From Rubinisphaera italica (GTDB lineage Bacteria > Planctomycetota > Planctomycetia > Planctomycetales > Planctomycetaceae): a DNA stretch of 64,000 bases. Under the pieces are notes generated by a model. That model did no database searches, had not been told where the DNA came from, and saw only the letters and a program-made list of their open reading frames with translations. Below, piece after piece: positions 38,189 to 48,427 of the stretch (position 1 is its first letter; each line of letters starts with the position of its first letter). The DNA lies in the NCBI RefSeq assembly GCF_007859715.1, contig NZ_SJPG01000001.1, forward strand, positions 2,320,728 to 2,384,727. Reading direction: 5' to 3'. The position numbers were made by a program, and so were the translations under genes.

Positions 38189-39550
38189 CACCTGTCGCAG
38201 TGTCTGTTCCAACGTTTCTGTCTGAAAGCGATACCCGTTTTCCAGAAGGATTCGCGGTTGAACACGGGTGCTGTCGAGAAGTAAGGGTTTGCCCATTTCG
38301 CCGAGCATCATTTTGACAGCGATCGAGGGAAGTGGAGCAATGGTAGGACGATAAAGGACTTTGCCCAAGGTTTTGACAAATTCCCGGTTCGTCGTTTCCT
38401 GGGGAATGACCGTATTCACGGGACCTTCAATCGATTCTTTCATCATGCAGTAGTGATAGATACCAACGACATCGTGAATGGAAATCGTACTCCAGTATTG
38501 AGAGCCGGGACCGACAACTCCGCCTCCACCTAATTTGAACGGAGTCAGTAGTTTCTGGAGAGCCGCTCCGGCTGGAGTTAGAACGACTCCGACTCGAGGA
38601 TGAACGACTCGAATTCCAGCCAGTCGAGCGGGCTCGGCTGCATCTTCCCATTCCCGTCCGATTTCCGGCAGGAACCCGACTCCTGAAGTCGACTTTTCAG
38701 TAAGAACTTCGTCGCCTCGGTCGCCGTAATATCCAATGGCTGAAGTCGATATGAAAACGTCCGGTTTGTTTTCCAGCGAAGCCATCGTGTTCGCCAACAA
38801 TTTTGTTGACTGGACACGGCTTTGAATGATTGTTTCCTTGTACTCTTTCGTCCAACGATGATCGGCAAGTCCAGCCCCACCTAGGTGTATAATGGCATCT
38901 ATACCTTCCAGCTTTTCACGATCAATTTCGCCAGCTTTGATGTCCCAGAAAATTGCTTGGGGATTGCTCTCTGCCTCGGCTTTATCACGTACTAGTCTGA
39001 TAACTTCATGTCCGCCGGTCCGAAGGAACGAGACGAGTGAGGTTCCAATCAGTCCTGAAGAGCCCGAGATTAAAATTCGTTTTCGCGGGACTTCCCGCCA
39101 CTCATAATGAATATCAAGTTCGGTCGCCGTTCGTGCATGACGGTATGCGAACATCGCATCGAGTTTACTGGTTGCGAATGAAGAGCCGAGTTTACCAAGA
39201 GGCCCGAAGGGCAGCTCATTGGTAATCTCATCAGTCATTTCGCAGGTTGTCTGGTCGATCGGTCTAAAAATATGCCGATGTTTCCACGATGCAAACGGTC
39301 CGGAAACCTGCACGTCCTGAAATTCTCTTCCATCCTGGAAGTCCGTGTGCTCCGCAACCCATTTCTTACGAGTTGGTCCCATGGGAACGGTCATAATGAC
39401 CCGTTCCCCGACCTGAATCCCATTCGATTCTTGAAGAATCCGGATGTCTTCCCAGGGAGGCAGCAGACGATAGAGCGCTCCCGGTCTGGCATGCCAGTCA
39501 AAAGCAAATTGAGCAGGGACATTCAGTCGAATTGTTTTCGTGAATCGCAT
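38174..39550 (-). CDS. TIGR01777-family epimerase (YfcH type) with SRPBCC domain
   Basis: 458 residues. The N-terminal about 150 residues are a SRPBCC/START-like ligand-binding fold (FTKTIRLNVPAQFAFDW). A NAD(P) Rossmann domain follows: ILISGSSGLIGTSLVSFL, IHLGGAGLADHRWT, ISTSAIGYYGDRGDE. The C-terminal segment is the TIGR01777 tail. Function in bacteria is unclear, possibly nucleoside-diphosphate-sugar or cell-division-related. ATG 39550 is preceded by GAGATC; the frame is open to 39595. Tail overlaps nadB by 15 bp. Confidence 0.9.
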
Positions 39551-39590
39551 GGGATCTCGAAATAAATGTTCGTAACAATAATTAAAAACA

Positions 39591-39665
39591 TACAAGCACG
39601 AAGCCTAAGCGAGTGAGTTTTAAGCGAATGTGGTGGACACACTCGCTTGCGCTTCGTGCTTGTAT
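39591..39665. repeat. Inverted-repeat family E, full element
   Basis: TACAAGCACGAAGCCTAAGC and its inverse GCTTGCGCTTCGTGCTTGTA, with a 30-bp spacer. Sits between the epimerase start and the GDSL stop. Confidence 0.85.
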
Positions 39666-39677
39666 TGAACTCATAAA

Positions 39678-40460
39678 TTAACCAGCCTGAACCGCTCGCA
39701 ACCAGGCTGATGCCATCAGTGACGCTCCGTGTGAGGAAGGATGCACGCCATCGCCTGCCCAGTGGGAAGGAGGGGCGTATTTCACGGCTTCATCGAACAT
39801 GGTTTGGAATGGGACAAAAATTGCATTGTTTTCCTGAGCCAATCGTGCAGAGGCTTCGCGGAAGCCATCGAACATTGGGAACCATTTGTCGGTCACAGCC
39901 CCTGTTTTCAACACAAATGGTTCACAGATCACCAATTTCACCTTCGGCAATGCCTCTTTGGTGCGAGCCAATAATGCACGATAGTCCGCTTCATACTTTT
40001 CCACAGTCCCGTCATATTTTCCATTGAGATAATGCCAGATATCATTCACGCCAATCAGAATGCTCAGCACATCCGGTTTCAAATCGAGACAATCCGCCTG
40101 CCATCGATCTGCTAACTGATAAACTTTATTCCCACTGATCCCTCGATTGTAGGTTTTCAATGTGTCGCCTTCGGGACCAGTCAGCAAAGCCGCGGCTGTC
40201 ATCCAGGCATAACCACCGCCGAATCCGGGTTGCATGTTCGGGGTATCCTGATTTTCCTTATCCTTTTTTCGACCGGCATCGGTAATGGAATCTCCCTGAA
40301 ACAAAATTGTAGAACCCGGTTTGATAACCGGTTCTGCTTTTGATTCAGCAGCCTGAACAGAATTCTGAGAACCAGTCAGCAGACCAACGGCGCCCGCAGT
40401 TCCGGCCGTTAATGAAGTTTGGAGAAACGAGCGACGTGGCAAAGACGAAGTGGATTTCAT
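39678..40460 (-). CDS. Secreted SGNH/GDSL hydrolase
   Basis: 260 residues. Tat-type signal (LPRRSFLQTSLTAGTAGAV). The SGNH blocks are present: FQGDSITD (Ser nucleophile), YNRGISGNKV, IGVNDIW, and DGVHPSSHG with catalytic Asp-His. Relatives are acetylxylan esterases, rhamnogalacturonan acetylesterases and sialic acid esterases, so deacetylation of an environmental polysaccharide is plausible. Start is ATG 40460 (the open frame runs to 40496). Divergent from the Gfo/Idh/MocA gene at 40736. Confidence 0.92.
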   Translation of the reverse strand: MKSTSSLPRRSFLQTSLTAGTAGAVGLLTGSQNSVQAAESKAEPVIKPGSTILFQGDSITDAGRKKDKENQDTPNMQPGFGGGYAWMTAAALLTGPEGDTLKTYNRGISGNKVYQLADRWQADCLDLKPDVLSILIGVNDIWHYLNGKYDGTVEKYEADYRALLARTKEALPKVKLVICEPFVLKTGAVTDKWFPMFDGFREASARLAQENNAIFVPFQTMFDEAVKYAPPSHWAGDGVHPSSHGASLMASAWLRAVQAG

Positions 40461-40735
40461 GAGAATGGACTTTCTATCAATAGTGCGAGAGTTCATAAAG
40501 ATCTTTAGATATCGTCCCTGATGGATCGTTGAGAGTCAATTCAATCGATCGTTCTCAATAATTGTTATCTGTGCGAGATGTGAAAATCCTCATGAATTTT
40601 TGCGTCATCTCTCATGGACAATCTTTGATAGGATGACATGATGACGAGTTCCTATTACGATCCAATTATGGTCATGAATTATCATCGACGATCAGTTATT
40701 CATTTGCAGTTTCTGCTAATCAGAAAGCCGTCTTC

Positions 40736-41854
40736 ATGTCGAAGCCCTTCAATGTCGCCGTCATCGGTTTGGGATTTGGTGCCGAGTTTCTTCCGATTTA
40801 TCAACAGCATCCCGATGCGAATCCCTATGCCATCTGCCGACGTAACGAAGCAGAACTCAAAAAAACGTGCGAGCAGTTTGGTGTCGAAAAAGGTTACACC
40901 AGTTACGACGACGTGCTTGCCGATCCTGAGGTCGACTTTGTGCATATCAACAGCCCGATTCCCGATCATGCCTGGATGTCTTTGAAGGCTTTGGAAGCCG
41001 GCAAGCATGTGATGTGTACTGTGCCGATGGCGACTAACATTGAAGACTGCCAGAAGATTGTCGAGAAGGTCAAAGAGACCGGCTTAAAGTACATGATGGC
41101 CGAAACAGTTGTTTACAGTCGCGAGTTCCTCTTCATCAAAGAACTCTACGAAAAAGGGGAGTTGGGTAAGATTCAGCATCTGGCCGCCTCGCATCCTCAG
41201 GACATGGATGGCTGGCCCAGTTACTGGGAAGAGATGATTCCAATGCACTACGCAACGCATGTTGTGAGCCCATGCCTTGGCTTGATGGACTCACGAGCCG
41301 AGTATGTGAGTTGCTTCGGATCGGGGCAGGTGAGGGAGGATATTGCGAAAAAATCAGGGAATCCGTTTGCCGTGGAATCGTGTCATATCAAGCTGAAAGA
41401 CAGTGATGTGACTGCTCATATCTGGCGGTTTCTTTACGATGTCGCCCGTCAATACCGTGAAAGTTTTGATGTCTACGGGACTAAAAAAAGTTTCGAGTGG
41501 ACGCTCATCGAAAATGAACCGCATGTGCTGCATACGGCCAAGAAGCCGGAGCATGAAATTCCGGAAAAAATCGAAGTGCCAGACTTCGCACACTTGCTGC
41601 CGGAATCGATTCAGAGATTTACTCAACCGGCAGAAATCCACGATGCAGATCACCTTTCCTTCATTCAGGGCGGCGGTCATGGCGGCTCGCATCCGCATAT
41701 GGTCCACGAATTTGTCTCAGCTCTGAAAGAAGATCGCGATCCCTGGCCCAATGCGACCAAAAGTGCCAACTGGACTTGCGTCGGTATTTGTGCTCATCAA
41801 TCCGCCATGAAAGGCGGAGAGAAAGTTCAATTACCTGCGTTTACGCTGGAGTAA
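40736..41854 (+). CDS. Gfo/Idh/MocA-family oxidoreductase
   Basis: 372 residues, NAD(P)-binding. The N-terminal Rossmann part has VAVIGLGFGAEFLPIY. At the place of the usual E-K-P, which carries the catalytic lysine, this protein reads GKHVMCTVPMAT (residues 89-100), so the lysine is replaced. The C-terminal domain has the family beta-sheet end. It may use another residue, be a binding protein, or act on an unusual sugar. Transcribed away from a GDSL hydrolase; it overlaps murG tail to tail by 14 bp. Confidence 0.85.
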   Translation: MSKPFNVAVIGLGFGAEFLPIYQQHPDANPYAICRRNEAELKKTCEQFGVEKGYTSYDDVLADPEVDFVHINSPIPDHAWMSLKALEAGKHVMCTVPMATNIEDCQKIVEKVKETGLKYMMAETVVYSREFLFIKELYEKGELGKIQHLAASHPQDMDGWPSYWEEMIPMHYATHVVSPCLGLMDSRAEYVSCFGSGQVREDIAKKSGNPFAVESCHIKLKDSDVTAHIWRFLYDVARQYRESFDVYGTKKSFEWTLIENEPHVLHTAKKPEHEIPEKIEVPDFAHLLPESIQRFTQPAEIHDADHLSFIQGGGHGGSHPHMVHEFVSALKEDRDPWPNATKSANWTCVGICAHQSAMKGGEKVQLPAFTLE

Positions 41855-42992
41855 AACAACTGACATCTGATTCTTCAATCAAGCGTTTGATAACTTCAAC
41901 CACTTGATTTGCAGCATTCGGGATGAAATTCTTTTCGCAGGAATCAGTGCAGGACTTCTCTGGTGAAGAGTAAGCTTTGGCCAGTTGGAGTGTCATCGCG
42001 TCTGAAAAAGCGTTTTGAAAATTATTTTCTGACTCTTCGATCACAACCGCAGCATTCCGACTGGCAAATGTTTTCGCATTGAGGACTTGATGATTGGCTA
42101 CGGAATTAGCGATTGGAATGATGATCGCAGGAATTTTAAGAGCTTCCAGTTCCGCCAGAGATGTGCCTCCGGCTCGTACAATAGCCAGTTTCACATTTTG
42201 ATAGAGATCAGCCGGGGATTCAAAATAAGGTCGAACATCCCCTTGTAGATTCCGTTGTCGGAAAAGATCACGAATCTGAATTGCGATTGAATCATTTCCG
42301 GTTTGGTGACGAATTTGCCATCCCTTGAGAAGATTCGCATAACTTTCGAAGAACTTGATGACAGTCTCGTTAATCAGATTTGATCCCTGACTGCCGCCAG
42401 TGATCAGTAAAGTTGGTAACAAATTCTCATCAAATGCTGCCGATTTGAGGTCGAAGATTTCCTGGCGCAGAGGATTCCCCGTCAGGTCGATTTTTAATGG
42501 GTTGGTAAATGTCTGAATCGATTCTGTAAAACTGATACAGACTTTGCTGGAATATTTTTCAAGGTGCTGATTAGCACGTCCGGCGACGGCATTCTGCTCC
42601 AGCAAAATAATTGGAATCTGTTGTTGAGACGCAGCGATGACGAGTGGGTAACTCGCGTATCCACCAAGACCAATCACAGCTGCAGGTTGGAATTCGCGAA
42701 GAATTTTACGGGCGAGCTTCCTTGATTCTCTCCATCCTTTCAGAAAACGCAGAGGGTGACGCAAAGCCGTTCGTGGAGAAACAAAAGGTAAGGCTTCATA
42801 CTTGAAATAAGATTTCGCCAGAATATGGCGTTCAATTTCCCGTCCCGAACCAGCAAACAAAATTGAAGCGTCGGGATAACAATCCTGCCAGCGTTCAGCG
42901 ACGGCTATACCCGGATAAATATGCCCACCCGTTCCTCCTCCCGCAAAGAGAATTGATGGTTGCTTATTTGTGAATACTTTCTGGCTTGGCAT
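41841..42992 (-). CDS. murG: MurG, lipid II-forming N-acetylglucosaminyltransferase
   Basis: Adds GlcNAc to lipid I at the inner membrane in peptidoglycan synthesis. 383 residues, GT28. The glycine-rich acceptor loop FAGGGTGGHIYPG is near the N-terminus; ITGGSQGSN and RAGGTSLAELEALKIP are the UDP-GlcNAc-binding loops of the C-terminal domain. No dcw cluster partners surround it, so the gene stands apart. Start ATG 42992; divergent from tyrS. Confidence 0.95.
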   Translation of the reverse strand: MPSQKVFTNKQPSILFAGGGTGGHIYPGIAVAERWQDCYPDASILFAGSGREIERHILAKSYFKYEALPFVSPRTALRHPLRFLKGWRESRKLARKILREFQPAAVIGLGGYASYPLVIAASQQQIPIILLEQNAVAGRANQHLEKYSSKVCISFTESIQTFTNPLKIDLTGNPLRQEIFDLKSAAFDENLLPTLLITGGSQGSNLINETVIKFFESYANLLKGWQIRHQTGNDSIAIQIRDLFRQRNLQGDVRPYFESPADLYQNVKLAIVRAGGTSLAELEALKIPAIIIPIANSVANHQVLNAKTFASRNAAVVIEESENNFQNAFSDAMTLQLAKAYSSPEKSCTDSCEKNFIPNAANQVVEVIKRLIEESDVSCFTPA

Positions 42993-43149
42993 CAGTTATT
43001 GCCAATCAATTCTGACTGGTTTCTTTGAGGAGGGCTTGTTACGTTACGATTCAATCTCATGCTGTTATACTATGCCCGCAATAGTAATCAATTTCAGTTT
43101 TAAAAGTTATTTAAGACTTTCATAAAATGCGTGATCAAAAGAATAGAAC

Positions 43150-44367
43150 ATGACTTTCCCTCCTGTTGAAGAACAACTTGAAGTGATCTGTCGGGGTGTT
43201 GAGAAAATCGTCCCGGAAGAAGAATTGCGGAAGAAACTGGAAAAAAGTGCAGCCACTGGCCAGCCGCTTCGCATTAAATACGGCATCGATCCGACAGGCA
43301 TCGATCTGCATCTTGGTCACACTGTACCGATGCGAAAGATGCGTCAGTTTCAGGAGTTGGGACATCAGGCGGTTATTATCATCGGAAATTACACGGCTCT
43401 GGTCGGCGATCCGAGTGGTCGCGATGAAACCCGTGCCCGACTGACTGCCGAGCAGGTCGAAGCCAATGCTCAAGATTACCTGAAGCAGGTCGCCAAAGTC
43501 ATCGACATGGACGCAGCAGAGGTGCATCGCAACGGTGACTGGTTTGCAAAGATGGACTTTGCACGAATTCTGGAACTTTGCAGCAAAGTGACTGTTGCTC
43601 AGTTGTTGACTCGGGACGACTTCTCCAAGCGTTTTAAAAATGAACACGCGATCTATCTGCATGAGTGTCTGTATCCGTTGATGCAGGGGTGGGATTCGGT
43701 CGAGATTAAAGCGGATATCGAACTCGGCGGAACCGAACAGCTCTATACCTTCATGCTGGCCCGCGATCTCCAGAAAGATCAGGGACTTCCACTGCAGTTG
43801 AGTGTGATGTCGCCTATACTAGTGGGCACTGATGGTGTGCGTCGGATGGGAAAAAGTCTTGGAAATTACATCGGCATTTCCGAGTCCGCTTACGACATGA
43901 CAAAAAAATTGATGCAGCTGCCCGATGAAGTTATGCAGTCTTACTTTGAACTGTTGACGGATTTGCCCATCGAAGAAATTCAGAAAATCCTGGCTGGTCA
44001 CCCAAAAATTGCCAAGCAAACATTGGCCAAGTGCATTGCGGGTGAGTACCACTCGGAACAGGAAGCCAATGAATCTGTGGAACGCTGGGAGCGTGAAATT
44101 GGAGCGGGTGGACTTCCGAGTGATATTCCGGAAGTGACTTTAGAGAAATCCAGTTATCCCGAAGAAAGCGTCGCAGCAGTGGACTTGCTGTTTGACCTGA
44201 AGCTCGTCAAAACAAAAAGCGACGGGCGACGTCTCATTCAGCAGGGCGGGGCTAAACTCGGAGAAGAGAAAACAGCGATTGGCGATATTAATCAATCGAT
44301 TGAACTGGTTGAGGGATTAATCGTTTGGGCTGGAAAGAAGAAGTTTTGTCGAGTGGTTTTGAAATAA
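43150..44367 (+). CDS. tyrS: Tyrosyl-tRNA synthetase
   Basis: Charges tRNA-Tyr. 405 residues, bacterial class I enzyme. HIGH motif is HLGH in DLHLGHTVPMRK; the KMSKS loop is RRMGKSLGN; the substrate pocket includes GGTEQLYTFML. The C-terminal S4 RNA-binding domain is present (about 340-405, SDGRRLIQQGGAKLG). Ends 133 bp ahead of a second Gfo/Idh/MocA gene. Confidence 0.96.
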   Translation: MTFPPVEEQLEVICRGVEKIVPEEELRKKLEKSAATGQPLRIKYGIDPTGIDLHLGHTVPMRKMRQFQELGHQAVIIIGNYTALVGDPSGRDETRARLTAEQVEANAQDYLKQVAKVIDMDAAEVHRNGDWFAKMDFARILELCSKVTVAQLLTRDDFSKRFKNEHAIYLHECLYPLMQGWDSVEIKADIELGGTEQLYTFMLARDLQKDQGLPLQLSVMSPILVGTDGVRRMGKSLGNYIGISESAYDMTKKLMQLPDEVMQSYFELLTDLPIEEIQKILAGHPKIAKQTLAKCIAGEYHSEQEANESVERWEREIGAGGLPSDIPEVTLEKSSYPEESVAAVDLLFDLKLVKTKSDGRRLIQQGGAKLGEEKTAIGDINQSIELVEGLIVWAGKKKFCRVVLK

Positions 44368-44446
44368 TGAGATGTAATATATTACCTTATACATTAAATG
44401 TTGGGGCTGCGAACCGTAAACAAACAAGTGATTGAAAGCAGATTTC

Positions 44447-44467
44447 TTCAGGCAGTGCCTGACCTAC
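44447..44467. repeat. Family A repeat, single arm
   Basis: TTCAGGCAGTGCCTGACCTA(C). One arm only, 35 bp ahead of the gene at 44501; its ribosome site follows directly. Confidence 0.75.
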
Positions 44468-44500
44468 ACTTGGGAATAAAAAAACGAACAAGGAGTATCA

Positions 44501-45580
<1,080 letters not shown>

Positions 45581-45638
45581 AAGAGAAACTCATCTTGACG
45601 TTATGTCGATGCTGAGTAAGACTTTGCGTTTGACGAAT

Positions 45639-45698
45639 TTGGTAGGACAGGCTTCCAGCCTGTCTGAAAGATAGACAGGCTGGAAGCCTGTCCTACAA
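45639..45698. repeat. Inverted-repeat family B, full element
   Basis: TTGGTAGGACAGGCTTCCAG(CCTGTCT) and inverse AGACAGGCTGGAAGCCTGTCC(TAC), a near-perfect 25-bp pair with a 7-nt loop. About 60 bp behind the Gfo/Idh/MocA stop and 20 bp ahead of the acyltransferase start. Confidence 0.92.
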
Positions 45699-45716
45699 AA
45701 ATAGTGGAGCAGTTCG

Positions 45717-46676
45717 ATGACAGGGAAGTCAATTCGATATCTGGCCGAATACACCGTTTTTCGATTGCTCACAGCCGCGATTGGCTGTCTGTCCTATCGA
45801 CAAAGTGTGTTGGTGGCAGAGAGTATCGCCAAATTTGCCTTTTTCTGCCTGCCCCGAAAATTGACACGCTATAAAGTCTGCCGTGAAAATCTGCAGACAG
45901 CGTTTGGCGATGAGTTAGATGATGAACGAGCCGATCGCATTATTCTAGGAATGTGGATTCATTTGCTGCGTTTGATTGTCGAAATGATTCAGTTGCCTCG
46001 AAAATTGCGGCGGGAAAATTTTCATGAGTGCATCACTTTTCAGGATCGGCATCTGGCAGTGACATCGCTCACCAGTGATCGTCCGGTCATTTTATTAAGT
46101 GGTCACTTCGGGAATTGGGAAATGTCGCTGGTCAGTTTTGGCCTGTTTGGATTCCGAGCAGGAGCAGTCGCACGGGCGTTGGATAATCCGCATCTGCACG
46201 ACTGGTTCCGTCGATTCCGCGAGCAGACTGGACACTATATGATTCTCAAGTCGGGAGCTTCTGAAGAAGTCTCAGCCGAGATGGAGTCAGCTGGTGTGGT
46301 CGCGATGCTTGGAGATCAGGATGCCGGGCCTCGTGGTTTGTTCGTCGATTTTTTCGGCAAACCAGCCAGCACGTTCAAGTCGATTGGCGTTCTAGCGTTA
46401 CAATATGATGCGTTAATCTGCGTCGGATATGCCCGTCGATTGCCAGATGATTTCATCAATTCCCGTTGGACGCGATACGAAATCGGGATTGAAGCGGTGA
46501 TTGATCCTCGCGATGAAGATCTGGCCGGAGATGTGCAGGCAATTACCCGTCGATATAGTGCAGCTTTGGAACAGATTGTCCTGAAAAGTCCGGAACAATA
46601 TTTCTGGGTCCATCGCCGCTGGAAAAGCGAACCCCGCAAGCGTGTCAAGAAAACAGCAGTCCCCAAGGCTGCATAA
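45717..46676 (+). CDS. Lysophospholipid acyltransferase, LpxL/HtrB family
   Basis: 319 residues. Acyl-ACP-dependent transferase at the inner membrane. The catalytic H-x4-D/E motif is His130 to Glu135 in LLSGHFGNWEMS. N-terminal hydrophobic stretch at about 8-45. LpxL/LpxM homologues add secondary acyl chains to lipid A precursors; planctomycetes do carry outer membrane and LPS-type genes, but the substrate here is not shown. GGAG is placed 7 bases ahead of the ATG. Rieske protein gene follows at 21 bp. Confidence 0.88.
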   Translation: MTGKSIRYLAEYTVFRLLTAAIGCLSYRQSVLVAESIAKFAFFCLPRKLTRYKVCRENLQTAFGDELDDERADRIILGMWIHLLRLIVEMIQLPRKLRRENFHECITFQDRHLAVTSLTSDRPVILLSGHFGNWEMSLVSFGLFGFRAGAVARALDNPHLHDWFRRFREQTGHYMILKSGASEEVSAEMESAGVVAMLGDQDAGPRGLFVDFFGKPASTFKSIGVLALQYDALICVGYARRLPDDFINSRWTRYEIGIEAVIDPRDEDLAGDVQAITRRYSAALEQIVLKSPEQYFWVHRRWKSEPRKRVKKTAVPKAA

Positions 46677-46697
46677 GTTGAATTACCAGAGAGATTC

Positions 46698-47009
46698 ATG
46701 TCTGAACCCATTCCTGTATGCCAAATTGATGAGATTCCCGTCGGGGAAGGACGTGAATTTGCAGTTCATGGCAAAGTCATTGCCATTTTCCGGATGGAAG
46801 GTGATGAATTTCACGCCATTGATGGCTTATGTCCTCATGCTGGAGGACCGATTGGCACAGGAGCATTGCGAAAAGGAGTAGTGACCTGCCCCTGGCACGG
46901 CTGGCAGTTTGATGTCCGCACCGGAAAACATTGTCTTTCCGACTCCATTCGCACAACGACTTACTCGGTGTCTCTGGATGCCGGTAACATTTGTATCGCG
47001 ATGCAATAA
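46698..47009 (+). CDS. Rieske [2Fe-2S] ferredoxin-like protein
   Basis: 103 residues, about the size of NirD or biphenyl-type ferredoxins. The cluster ligands are Cys-x-His in CPHAGGPIG and Cys-x2-His in CPWHGWQFD. No dioxygenase or reductase partner is near; the acyltransferase gene stops 21 bp upstream, so the two may be one transcript. No signal peptide. An electron-transfer or scaffold role in the cytosol is likely. Confidence 0.9.
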   Translation: MSEPIPVCQIDEIPVGEGREFAVHGKVIAIFRMEGDEFHAIDGLCPHAGGPIGTGALRKGVVTCPWHGWQFDVRTGKHCLSDSIRTTTYSVSLDAGNICIAMQ

Positions 47010-47492
47010 CGAGACCATTTTCAAATGGTTTCTGCAGTCGCATGGACATCAAATGAAAGCAATACGCTCTGTTTGCTCCTGCCGAACGCTAGAGTTTATT
47101 TTTGAGCACGCTTGATGATCTTGGTTCGGTTCGTAGCTTTAGATTTTTTTGAGCTGATCAAGTTCGATCACGCAATCTTGGAGTTCATTACAGTAGTTGT
47201 GACTCCAAAATAACACCCTGTAAGGGTATTCGACTCGTTCGCTAAAACGGTATTGATCGCCAAATCCGTAATTTTCGTCATGCTGGACTGCCTATTTTGA
47301 CGATACTACCCGATAGGACAGGGAGCAGCGCGCCATGTGCTGCATCGACAATCAGAGGTGAATCGTTTTCTCGCCGGGGAAATTGCGCCACCATTTCAGC
47401 TGAGTCGAACAAACTGAGTATGATGCTCAGAGATCAATCACTAAGAGAGATCAAATCCTGAGTTTGAAACTCAGGGTGGGGGAGACAGCAGG
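47010..47492. other. Intergenic region with two hairpins
   Basis: 483 bp with no gene seen. Contains a family I fragment (TACGCTCTGTTTGCTCCTGC, 47063-47082), a hairpin CTGAG-tatgatg-CTCAG at 47414-47430, and the near-perfect palindrome CCTGAGTTTgAAACTCAGG at 47457-47475. The latter lies 17 bp ahead of the ATG of the next gene, just before its ribosome site, so it may act on that mRNA. Confidence 0.6.
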
Positions 47493-48179
47493 ATGCGTCT
47501 AATACTATCTCAAATATTGCTCTTCGCTTTCTTTTCAGGAATCGTTCTATGTCCTGATACCGCCAAGGCTGGTTGGCCCTGGGCAAAAAAGCAGGATTGC
47601 GGGATGGAAAAATATTCTCCCGAATGGTGGGCCTATACCGGCTCGCTGCCAGTGGGCTCGCGTCAGTTTTACCGCTTTGGGAAGATGTGGCCACCCCGCC
47701 CGCGCCCGACCGATCCTCAGCAGACGTTCATGCAGCAATACCACTCGGCTCATTTCTGGCCAACGCCATACAACGAAATGGACCGAAACTATATCAACAC
47801 GATTCAGGAAGCGCAGGTCTCCAAAGGCTGGAAGAATGCAACTACCCTTTACGATTATCATTTCAATTCTGAAACTCACGAGCTGACCAAATCAGGCCGC
47901 GAACATCTGCTGTGGATTATGCAAAGTGCAGTTTCTCATCGCCGAGCCGCCTATGTGCAGGCTTCGACCGAGAAGTACATCAACGAGCAACGTCTTGCCA
48001 GTGTCAATAATTATGTGAATGAACTGGCAGGACCGGCCTGCTCAATGGCAGTCATGCTGGATGTCACTTCGCCTATGTCCCGACCAGCTGTTGAGGTCGA
48101 GAATTACCAGCGAGTCTGGCTGGAAAATATGGAATCACCTCATATTCCGTACAGCCTTGAAGGCAGCGGGGGAGAGTAG
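47493..48179 (+). CDS. Secreted hypothetical protein with WPPRPRP motif
   Basis: 228 residues. Signal peptide ends after DTAKA-G near 26. Trp-, Tyr- and Pro-rich first half (WWAYTGSLPVGSRQFYRFGK, then MWPPRPRPTDPQQTF, YHSAHFWPTPYNE), then a helical C-terminus. I recognise no domain; the pattern suggests a planctomycete-specific envelope component. GGGGGAGA ribosome site. Followed by a TPR lipoprotein gene, so these may form a functional pair. Confidence 0.7.
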   Translation: MRLILSQILLFAFFSGIVLCPDTAKAGWPWAKKQDCGMEKYSPEWWAYTGSLPVGSRQFYRFGKMWPPRPRPTDPQQTFMQQYHSAHFWPTPYNEMDRNYINTIQEAQVSKGWKNATTLYDYHFNSETHELTKSGREHLLWIMQSAVSHRRAAYVQASTEKYINEQRLASVNNYVNELAGPACSMAVMLDVTSPMSRPAVEVENYQRVWLENMESPHIPYSLEGSGGE

Positions 48180-48320
48180 TTCAAGATTCTTTGCACTCGA
48201 CGTAATTAGTTGAATGGCATTGAACATCTGCCTAGTGCCGAGTCTGATTTTTCCGATTATTCGTGATGGCAATCAGCTTTCTTTCAGTCCCGTCGGTTCC
48301 ATGACGATAAGAAATATGCG

Positions 48321-48342
48321 CGCTCACAGTTTTTCGTGAGCG
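48321..48342 (+). other. Hairpin CGCTCAC-agtttttc-GTGAGCG
   Basis: Perfect 7-bp stem, 142 bp behind the stop of the secreted WPP protein. A few T follow, so it could be a weak terminator. Confidence 0.4.
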
Positions 48343-48427
48343 GATTTGTTCTCTGCTACGCAAGTGGACGCATTGCGTATTGCGAGTTTGTTTCGAGTGT
48401 GTTCATCGGCCGCAAAGGATTGCGAAG

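Noticed and set aside
46851..46869. A TGGCAC...TTGC match inside the Rieske gene
   Set aside because: The spacing between the -24 and -12 parts is two bases too long and it is in a coding region; not a sigma-54 promoter. The same holds for TGGCACG at 20471, where TTGC follows directly.
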